Source: Rotaria socialis (lineage: Eukaryota; Rotifera; Eurotatoria; Philodinida; Philodinidae). From it: a stretch of DNA of 64,000 nt. The DNA is taken from positions 1 through 64,000 of the forward strand of contig CAJNYU010001453.1 in NCBI GenBank assembly GCA_905331475.1, in the 5' to 3' direction. Position numbers and translations under genes: made by a program. A model generated the notes under the pieces. It searched no databases. It was given only the letters and a program-made list of their open reading frames with translations, and was not told where the DNA came from. The number at the start of each line of letters is the position of its first letter. Within the stretch, counting starts at the first letter, position 1. Shown here in pieces: positions 55,247-64,000 of this stretch.

Positions 55247-58200
55247 AGTTGACTGATTGTTAGGACAAAAATAAATAATAATAATAACAATTACGGCATA
55301 TAGAAGTTGCGAATGTTAACGACAAAATACTAGTTATTCTGAATCATATTTTGCTTGTTATTATCAACTGAATATGATACAAACTACAAATGACAGGTAA
55401 CAGGCGGTCGAGTCTTCTCCAATAATTTTTGATATTGCTTGACTAGATTGCTCGTCGGTTTTTGTCGCATTCTATAACAAGTCGAAAAAAAACGAATAAA
55501 TATAAATATACTAATTACTTTGACAATAGTTAAATGTGAGACATTGAGGAGAGGGAGAGAAAAACAGAGCGAGAGTAAAATAATAGATAAAAAAAAGATA
55601 CGTGTACTGATAAGCAATGAGGCGATTGTTACGCGTCATATCATTGACAACACAACCCGCACATATTCATTCTGATATGACAAAAAATTACTAGCAAACG
55701 CATAACAATCATCATGTTGCAACGAGCAATAATGATGAACATAGCTTCAAGTGTGATGATTCTATATGCATCGTGTACGTGTAAAAGAAAATTCTCTTTT
55801 TCTTACTTGTTCGTTCGTTCGCTCGCATTTACTTTTCAAGTAGTCGTGATGGTGGTTGTTCTCTGCTTCTCTGTTTCTTCTCTCGCCATATACAATAAGA
55901 AAAAAAAATCAGCTGTCGCAATTGTGACTAACCATAAATATACAACAGAGAGAAAGAGAGAACGGAAGATCTAGTAGTAGTAAATGGAATGAATCTCGCA
56001 TTTGCTTTCTTTTGTCTGTATGTTATAATTCAAGCATGTAGGTCATTCTAATGATCAATAGACAGAGTGAAAAAAAAAACATATAGAGTTAACCCTGGTT
56101 ATCATGAAATTACTTTATCGATGTAGAAGGTTAGAGCGTGCGAAAAAAAAAACGAGCGGAGAAAGGCAGATATGATATACGCGATGCAAAACATCATGGG
56201 GATAGAGAAAATATTAGGTGGCCACAGCCGAGAAAAGAGTGTGCATGAATAAGCAAACTACTTGACGTCCACAAATAACGATATTGCACTTGCTCTGAGG
56301 AATAAAAAACCTTGAAATACAAATGGAATCAGAAAGTATTGAAAATAGTTGCTTTCACGATCGAGAAAAATCTTTCGTTGAACGATAAAGAATTTACAAG
56401 GTCAAGTAGTTGACAATTCAATTGCAAAAAGAAGTATATACATTTGAATGAAGTAACTGAATCATAAGGCTTAGATTGAATTCAATTTTATTTGATCGAA
56501 TGCATAACAGAAGGGCAACTACCTACGAAAGAAGAATAATTTATCATTTTTATATGTATCGTAAACTTTATCGACAGTTTTTTTACAAACGGAAAAAAAT
56601 TGGACAACTTTAGTTGTTGTTTTTTTCTTCTTGTTGGAGGAAAAAAGAAGCCTTAGATAGTTCTATTTATTCTAGTAATAAAATTTACCTATTAACTTTT
56701 GATTTCAATTTTAATCCTTGAGGAAAGCGTAGAAAACCATACAAGCAATTGCGATACTCGCCATTTATTTAAGAGATTGCGGCTAATAAAAATAAAAGAA
56801 CTGATTAAAGATGGATCAAAAGAAATCATTATTGCGTCATTTTATTTCTTTGACATTTCTCGATTCTAAAGGATTAAAAATCTTATTATTTTTTTCTTTC
56901 CCATGAGCAATATTTTAATATATAATTTCTAAATTACCTTTGATGCGTCGCTGACTGATCATATGCGTCAAATATGTTAATCCAATCGAAAGAACGGAGT
57001 AGATTATCAAGCAGTGTCTCTTTTTTTTATAACCTTCATTCATCATTGGAGTCCATGATTTATAAATTACTTTTAGATACTTCCATGAGCGTGTAAGCTT
57101 ATGAATCGTGTTCTTGTCATATCGATAATAATCATGAGCTACGCTTAAAATCTTATATGCAAGCTATATTTTTTTAATTGAAGAATCTATTGGAACTGCT
57201 TAATGTAATTGATCGAAATCAATTTACATTTTTTTCTACTAGTTAATACTCAGTCACACGTTGATGGATATGTACATACTATCTTTTTCTTTTTTTCTCT
57301 TCTTAAGCAAAGATACTGTCACGGATAAGCGAATTAATCGTATGAATGCGTCAAGCATATCAGTAAGCAAAAAAAAGTGATAACTAAGAAGAAAAAAGGT
57401 GTTTGATAGCGAACGTCTGTCTAAAACAAGGCCATTAGTACTGTGTTTATTTTAGTTTTGGTACTGACGTTATAGGCTTATGGCACTAGACATTAACTCT
57501 TTTTTGTTCCCAAGCAATATGTGCATTGAATACAATTATTGACTCATTATTTACATTCATAATAAATTCTTTCTGTACTATTTATATTTTCGGAGGTTTT
57601 ATACGCGATGTAATGAATCACTATTGACATTTTTCATCTTAATTGTTCGACCGAAAAAGAAAATAGTAGTAATAGATTTTTTTGTTTTACGTCGGGAAAA
57701 GAAAAACGCGGGCATATAGATGTGTTGATCAACTGACACATATACGCAGATACATACGTGAGAGTAAATGATGTTGACAGCCTTTTTTTATTGCTAGCTT
57801 GATACATCTCTCATCTCAATACTTTTGCCTTGTATAGAAGACTTTTCATAATTGATGCGCATATAATATATTGTGTGTTTATTTTTAGTCTATTCCTTCA
57901 TTTCAACTAATGTTCCATTTTATTTAACGCACCTCTGTATGAGAGCTTCAGGCATGCAACTATGATATTAATAAGGCGAAGAAGAAGAAGAAAAAAAAAT
58001 AATATTATTTTCTATACGCTCAGCAAATGTCTTCACCTAGTCGAAAACAACCTTTACAGAAAAATGAAAGAACCGTTGATTTGTTTTTCTACTTATTAAA
58101 AGAAGACAAAGATCGTGATACGTACTCGTACAATATTAGACCGATGATGAATCAATCGAGCATTTTTTACAATTCATATCTAAAATTATATAGAGATAAA

Positions 58201-60071
58201 AAGAAACCATAGGAAAAATATTTATCTATGATATTTGAGGACGTTTACTAGGATAGAGGAAAAAAAGAGAACTATTATTATTATCAATACTAGTGTGCTA
58301 TGTGTGTTTTATGACGCCGATGACTCATCAAGTTTGTTTCTAATAAAGGACAAATGTCAATATTCGGTATTAAACTTACGTTTATTTTTACCAACAAAAA
58401 TGAATGATTGGTATTTTTAATGCGATATTAATATCAGTTTGTTTTCTTTTCTGAACAGGTTTGCTGACATTTAAAAAAATAAATAAAATGATGGATGGCG
58501 CTGTTTTTGCTATTATGTCAATGGTGTAGAAAAATTGTTTGAGCTTTTTCTTGAAATTTATATTTAAAATATAATTTTCATTAAAATAATATAATTATGG
58601 GTTACTACGCAGTTGAATTTCGTTGTTTACGTGTCACTACAATCAACACCTATATCATATGTTACGATTATATATGTAATGTCGCATAAATATTTCTTTT
58701 TTTAATTAAAAAAATATATCGATAAATCCAATAAGAAATAGAAATTAAGCATAACAAAAATTCTACTGATGACTGAACACTAGTGACACCAAATGATTAT
58801 TTGCATTACTAAATATTATCTTAGTTTTTAATATTGAACTTACATGAGAAGACACAAAATTGTGTGTGTATGTGCGCTAAGAATTAATCTTTAATATAAT
58901 CTCGACGTACATTTATTGCAAAGAATCGTTAATATGATATAAAGCATGCATCGTCGAGTTCATAAAAAAAATGAAGTATTGCATTAAGGCGAGTGAAAAT
59001 TTTCATTTAGATGATGAATATCTAGTTAATAAAGAATGAACTTGAGGGAAATTCCTGTTTGCAACTCTATAGAATAATCTTGATTAAGACATGTTCAAAG
59101 GATTAAGGTTATCTCCGTTTGATTTGTCATTCAAAAGCTGTAATTAATATTGAATGAAGGTAAAAAGAAATCGTGAGCATAATATGAAGAAGAAAAAAAA
59201 GAATCTTCAAGACGTTGAGTTTTGTAAATTAGGAAAAGATTTTTGATGGATTTCTCAATGAATTGAATATGACATGCTTAGATTTATAATAATTTTTATT
59301 AAAATTATCAAAGCTTTCTCATTTATGAATGATACTCTTGTTGATGCCATTCAGTCGATGAGACATTTTTTTATAATATTGCGAGCATTCATGAAGTTAT
59401 GTAGATAGGAAATGTTGTTAGAAAAAAAGTCTGACGCCATACAAAATCAGGAAAGTTTCCCTGGAGGAGATACTCGCCTCAGACGTAAAGAACATAATCA
59501 GTAAGTCTTTCGTTCATCTCTAGATATTTAGGAGCGTGTGTGTGTCGTCCTGTATAAATAGTTTTATGGTTATATCCTTAGAGAATATAGTACTCTAGTA
59601 ATATTGAAGAATTCTGAATAAAAATTAGAGTCATTTAGATCAATTTATAGATTTTTCTTTGATTATATTATCGAAAAATTATAACATGATGTAAAATTTT
59701 GTACATAATTATTACTTGTTACTCTATCTTTCATATGTTTATTACAGGTAACAATTTTGTTTTTGATATTGAAATTTTCGATCAATAGAGAAGCAATAAC
59801 TAGAATTAGATCAATGTATACAAGAGCTGAATGAATCTCATTTTTATCATAAAGTTGCAAATCATGGTGTGTGCAAGGGTGATCATCAATGACTTTTCTT
59901 CAACTACACGGCACACCCACACATAGTTGTTTCCAACATTATTCAGGGATATTTTTCCGTTTGTATTACAAGGTATTACTATGAAAATAACAAATTGATT
60001 TTTGCGATACGAAAGACACCATTTCGAAACCGTCCGAGCTAATGATATTAGAGCGTCAAATTCAGTGAATA
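55247..60071. other. long intergenic region without recognised genes
   Basis: About 4.8 kb upstream of MAST, AT-rich with purine-rich tracts. The MAST promoter should lie near its left side. Small frames such as 55384-55617 (minus) and 58027-58212 (plus, 61 residues, MSSPSRKQPLQKNERTVD...) start with ATG but show no known domain or splice context, so I do not call them genes. No RNA gene was seen. Confidence 0.45.
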
Positions 60072-60358
60072 CCCAGGTCAAACATTTCGGCCACCGAATC
60101 CCGTAGAAAACTCCAGGAAATATGCGGCAAAGTCACTATATCCTGCAGGAAAACACGGGAAATCGCTGGAACATGGAAGCAGTATTTCGGTCAAAAATAC
60201 GGCCGGACTTTTTCGGCGGATTCCTGTCAAATTCCTGTGCTTTCCGGCAGGAATTGATCGGAAATCACCGGAAAATTTTCCAATCGGAATACTGCTTCCA
60301 CAAAATCAACGGAACCACCCGGAACCGGCCGTTTCATGGCCGGACTGTTCGACCTGGG
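60072..60358. repeat. CCAGGT-ended short-word repeat element (CCGGAA/GGAATTCC class), left copy of inverted pair
   Basis: It starts CCCAGGTCAAACATTTCGGC and ends GGACTGTTCGACCTGGG. The interior repeats CCGGAA, TTCCGG, GGCCGG and GGAATT words, and includes the inverted pair GGAAGCAGTATT/AATACTGCTTCC. The sequence is similar to the reverse complement of 60517-60765. ATA flanks both ends, a possible 3-bp duplication. Confidence 0.7.
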
Positions 60359-60516
60359 ATAAGCTAGTAGAGTTTTCATGAGTGCTGAGATATAATTCAT
60401 ACAGTATGAATCACAATTAATAAGATATTTAGAATCAGCGCAACAAAACTGGCTCGAACAATGTATATTTGAAATGCTTTCAGCAACTTTTTTTTCTACC
60501 GAAAATTCCCCTGTGT

Positions 60517-60765
60517 CCAGGTCGAACAGTCCGGCCTGGAAGCGGTCGGTTCCGGGTAGTTCCATTGATTTTGTGGAAGCAGTATTCCGATCAATTCCTG
60601 CCGGAAAGCACAGGAGCTTGGCAGGAATCCACCGGAAAATTTTGGCCGTATTTTTGACCGGAATACTGCTTCCATGTTGCAGCGATTTTCCTGCAGGGTG
60701 TGGTGACTTTCCCGCATATTTCCTGGAGTATTCTACGGGATCCGGTGGCTAGAGTTTCCCACCTG
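60517..60765. repeat. CCAGGT-ended short-word repeat element (CCGGAA/GGAATTCC class), right copy of inverted pair
   Basis: It starts CCAGGTCGAACAGTCCGGCC, the reverse complement of the right end of the element at 60072, and ends TTTCCCACCTGGG. Internal blocks follow in mirrored order (GGAAGCAGTATTCCGATCAA, CCTGCCGGAAAGCACAGGAG, ACCGGAATACTGCTTCC). The two copies are separated by about 160 bp and could pair along roughly 250 nt. Confidence 0.7.
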
Positions 60766-63000
60766 GGTGGTACCTACCCCTCAGGGTTCAGTCAAAAAAA
60801 GAAAATACTCAGAAACCAACTTGAACAGCAGTAATTAACTGTGGAGCACGTAAGATGCTTAGTAATATAGAAAAAATCACATGCCTGAGCACTAGTTGGT
60901 AGAAAAAAAGCTGTTGAAAGTATTTAAAATATATATTGTTTGAGTCAGTCTTTTGCACTGATTCCAAATATGTTATTAATTGTGGCTCGAGTCGTAGGTG
61001 TTATGATAAAAATCTCAATTTTCAGATTTAAGGTCTTGTGCGTCCCACTTTCTTTATTTTATTTTTGGCAAATTCGAGCAGACCAATTCCAAGCCAAGAG
61101 TTGGAATTGAATTGGTTGGAATTGGAATTAGTGCATCCCTACTTACTCATCAACCAAGTTTATCGGATATAATTAATTGGTGAATTATATTTTTCAAAAA
61201 TCTTTTAAATCAGGTCACAGCATAATTAAGAAGGTGAAATTCGATACCCACAAATGCAAATGGTGGCAGCTTTTCTGCATGATATCCCAACAACCAAATA
61301 CGGAAACAATTTTTATCAGATTCAATGTTCAACACATACTATATGTCCATGATTTGTGCCGTTTTAAATAATCTGAGGCAGATCTCTCATATAAATAAGT
61401 AAACTCTGAAATAGCGAGGATCGGTATATCGTGACGCACAAATCGCAGATTACCAAAAAGAGTCATGTAGAAAATCAGATACATGTGAGAATGATTTTCT
61501 TCAAATTTAATAGTACAATTCGAAAAAAAGACTGGAAATGTGCTTATGATGAAATTTTGGAAGTTTTTAGTGGATATTCTTAAGGACAAGACAAACAACT
61601 TGTAGAGTCTTGCTGTTAGGAATAAGGGTATGATCGATTCAATGTTGTGAGAACAAACGGGTACTATGTGACTAGACGCTCTGACACTCTGACCGATAGT
61701 ATCTACCTGCTCACTCTATCTCCTATGCATCCTTTTCTCTGCTCCTTCTTTTTTTCTGCTTTCTTCTCTTGTATATCAGTCCGTGCTACGTGTGAGACAG
61801 AAACAATTGAAGATTTGCAGTAGTGGGATAAACGTCTATACTGGGCTGAGCGGCAATGCTACCCTTTTTATTTATCAATGTGGTTCATAATAAACGTACA
61901 TTGTAGTAGTAAAAATATGTAACATAATCTCCCTTTCTTCATTCTTGTTACAATCTTATTTGATTCAAAACAAAAACTCGAATAGTGCACTTTATAGATG
62001 TTGATCAGCTCCATGAAACCAACTCTACTTTATAGCAAATCTCCAAAGACCATGTCTAACATCAGTGACTTTGTCAAATAGATCTTCTGGATGATTCTTA
62101 TATATTGTAACCGAGTTAATTTTTTTATACTAAACAAGAGCCTGAGCTAAGCTTGAGCTGTGGCCAAAATCAGATGACTTCTTCAGATCAGCTAAATTTT
62201 CGAGTGATTTATTGAACCGATGCGACCCACTCTGATCGACCTCTTAGTTTTTTTCTCAATATTTTGATGTTTGAAAGAAAAATCTCTTTAAAGGATCTAT
62301 TATTCTCCATGAGAAAATGTCGAAATACTATTTTGCTTTTTGACAAGAGAATTTGTGCCAATATCATTCGTTTGGTAATTGAACAGAAATTGTTCGGATA
62401 TTATCATGAAAATACTAAAACATATCCACGAATCGGGAATAAAATGGGATCTGAACCAGTTGTTCACTCTGTATTTTCTATGATCATCAAAATAAAATCA
62501 TCCAATACGTGAAGTTTTGAGATCGGTTCGTGCCAGACTGTTTGAGTGAGATATAAAACTAGAAAATTGAAGGATTTCTTCAACAATGTACGGTCATCAC
62601 TTGACAAGCAACTGCCCAATAATGGATTATATGTCTATATTTCATTATTCAAAGTGCAATGGTATTGCTATTTTCTTTCTACACTTGACATTTTGTGTTT
62701 ATTTATAATTACGAGAGAGAATAGTAAAAATATCCGGCCTGTCTCTACTACCGATCTATACGAGAATAAGTTACAAACAAATCCATTATAACAAAAATAA
62801 TAATATGACATTCACAGAAGAATATTTTTAGATGTTAGCAATCAATCCAGCTGAAACTTTTTCCACAGTAATATCCCACGGGAAAGAAGTTTGATTTATT
62901 TAAAGTACGATATTCTTTTCAAAGTTGCTAGAAATGTAAATTTTCTAGTTATCAGTTTTAATCTCAACTCAGTCAATCAACAGTGGTAATTTATTGTTAG
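60766..63000. other. intergenic region, AT-rich, nothing firmly recognised
   Basis: About 2.2 kb. A short stretch near 61083-61135 repeats GGAATTG and CAATTCC in both orientations. The plus-strand frames at 62264-62512 and 62546-62791 are open but show no domain, homology or splice context. Confidence 0.4.
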
Positions 63001-63003
63001 CAT

Positions 63004-63226
63004 GCACTCTAAAAAAAATAGGTTTTTTACAGAACCTAAAAAAGGTTCTTATCATCGGTACACCGTCAGATCCTTTTTTGGTTTTGTAAAAGTGAGGTTT
63101 CGTATCAACCCCCTTCACGAAAATTCAAAAAAAGGGTTTCGTAGCAATGGTTTCGTACAAAACCTTTTAGAAATCATTCAAAAAAAGGTTTCGTACCCGA
63201 CAAAGGTTCCGTTAAAAATATCATTT
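63004..63226. repeat. short-word repeat stretch (AAAAAAGGTT / GTTTCGTAC class)
   Basis: About 220 bp built from AAAAAAGGTTC, GGTTTCGTA, ACAAAACC and AACCTTTT words in both orientations. It has the same architecture as the CCAGGT-ended elements, but I see no CCAGGT ends. It directly abuts the long hairpin at 63227. Confidence 0.55.
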
Positions 63227-63464
63227 AACCCTCTGTTGCCGCCCGCGGTATGTACACTATTCGAGTATTTCTCAAAACCCGAGTACCGTATACATCAAAT
63301 GAATCAAAAGTAAGATGAAATAGTCTACAGAGTAATTTTCTGCATTCAAGGAAAATCATTCTAAAGACTATTTCATCTTACTTTTGATTCATTTGATGTA
63401 TACCATACTCGGGTTTTGAGAAATACTCGAATAGTGTGCTTACCGCGGGCGACAGCACAGGATT
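63227..63464. repeat. 238-nt near-perfect inverted repeat (foldback element)
   Basis: The left arm (63227 to about 63345) is mirrored by the right arm (about 63354-63464). Outer ends are AACCCTCTGTTGCCGCCCGC and, read inwards from the right, AATCCTGTGCTGTCGCCCGC. Further in, CACTATTCGAGTATTTCTC, AAAACCCGAGTA, TACATCAAATGAATCAAAAG and TAAGATGAAATAGT all recur in reverse complement. Only a handful of mismatches and a loop of about 8-10 nt remain. Confidence 0.85.
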
Positions 63465-63495
63465 AAAGCCAAAGTCGCCCGTGATTTCCATAATT

Positions 63496-63930
63496 GAAAC
63501 AACCTAAAATACGGAAACGAATAAATATAATCATTTCATAAGATCAAACTTACTTCAGTATTCTTTTACTTGAAACAATCTGAAATACACAAATTAGCGA
63601 AAATTTATTATTTCTCAAAATCAGACTTACCTAAAACTCCATATTTATATTAACCTAGAATTACAAAAAAGAATAATTCTTTGATTTGCGAAGAGAGAAC
63701 TTACCTAAAACTGCGTTTAAGCATCAACCTAGAACCAAAAACAAAACAAATATATAAAATTATACTTGATCAAACTCACCTGAAATTGCATCTTTGCGGC
63801 CTTCTATAATTAAACAAAACCAATTTTTGTTATTTTACGAAATGAAATTTACCTGAAACCTTCTATATGAGCGACTCAATAACGAAGAGAAAAATTATTC
63901 TCTTTCATTGCATCAAACTTACCCCAGACT
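63496..63930 (-). repeat. array of microexon-like units (22-26 nt) with 48-51 nt intron-like spacers
   Basis: On the minus strand five short blocks lie between consensus acceptors (..TTCTAG, ..TTTCAG) and donors (GTAAGTTTGAT type): 63853-63874 (22), 63780-63803 (24), 63705-63728 (24), 63631-63654 (24) and 63554-63579 (26). Spacers are 48-51 bp, giving a period of about 74 bp. Blocks end in variants of GTTTTAG or TTTCAG. The concatenated blocks contain stops in each frame I tried, so a protein is not evident. It may be a diverged tandem repeat, a non-coding RNA with microexons, or part of a gene entering from the right edge. Confidence 0.5.
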
Positions 63931-64000
63931 TTAGATCAGAGTTGAAATAAAACGTCTACCTTGTGAAATTTGGACTCCAGATCGACCAATTTTCTCCACC

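Noticed and set aside
58027..58212. 61-residue frame starting MSSPSRKQPLQKNERTVD
   Set aside because: The composition looks protein-like, but there is no homology, splice context or neighbouring exon, so it was left as intergenic.
60122..60717. Similar open frames on opposite strands (60122-60367 plus, 60496-60717 minus) that look like a conserved protein
   Set aside because: Their similarity is explained by the inverted pair of DNA repeats; no coding signature or start context was seen.
62264..62791. Two adjacent plus-strand frames that might be exons of one gene
   Set aside because: No acceptor/donor pair joins them convincingly and no domain was recognised.

Overview
The window looks like nuclear DNA of a small invertebrate, most likely a bdelloid rotifer. 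This is an inference from gene style, not a sequence match. The DNA is AT-rich and dense in genes. Introns are mostly about 45-60 bp with clear GT...AG ends, and nearly all genes lie on the minus strand. Tandem paralogues are present, and two genes have a bacterial, fungal or plant flavour (a Nu-class GST and a Dabb protein). Many start codons sit 0-40 nt behind a pyrimidine-tract/AG acceptor, as expected where spliced leaders are added in trans.

Layout. 1-4549: two tandem Argonaute genes, the first cut by the left edge. 5186-9420: two tandem adiponectin-receptor (PAQR) genes. 9614-12204: GPS2. 12457-17372: the class III PI3-kinase PIK3C3/VPS34. 18722-20973 (plus): glutaminyl cyclase with a membrane anchor. 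22015-24105: EFHC-type DM10 axonemal protein, then tRNA-Pro(UGG). 25645-26070: an unrecognised 141-residue protein. 27095-34085: SPATA20, GST and FNTB in a head-to-tail cluster with 44 and 101 nt gaps, probably an operon. 34999-35319: Dabb protein. 35.3-43.9 kb: gene-poor and repeat-rich, with a hAT-type MITE with a perfect 8-bp target duplication, possible coiled-coil exons and a broken MAGUK p55 gene. 43962-45251 (plus): SLC52 riboflavin transporter. 45385-46959: MRPL24 with a small unrecognised gene 83 nt downstream. 47532-55246: a MAST kinase. 55.3-64 kb: no convincing protein gene, but several structured repeats.

The most unusual material is non-coding. At least six elements share termini of the type CCCAGGTCRA...TTCGACCTGGG, yet their interiors belong to several unrelated classes. 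Each interior is built from a small self-complementary vocabulary of short words. Two of these elements face each other at 60.07-60.77 kb. At the right edge, a 238-nt near-perfect hairpin lies next to an array of five 22-26 nt microexon-like units separated by 48-51 nt intron-like spacers on the minus strand.

Functionally this is a housekeeping and signalling neighbourhood: small-RNA silencing, PI3P synthesis, peptide modification, prenylation, mitochondrial translation and riboflavin uptake. The Argonaute carries Tyr where slicers have the last catalytic His. Exon limits were read by eye from splice signals and homology; those called 'about' may be off by several bases.
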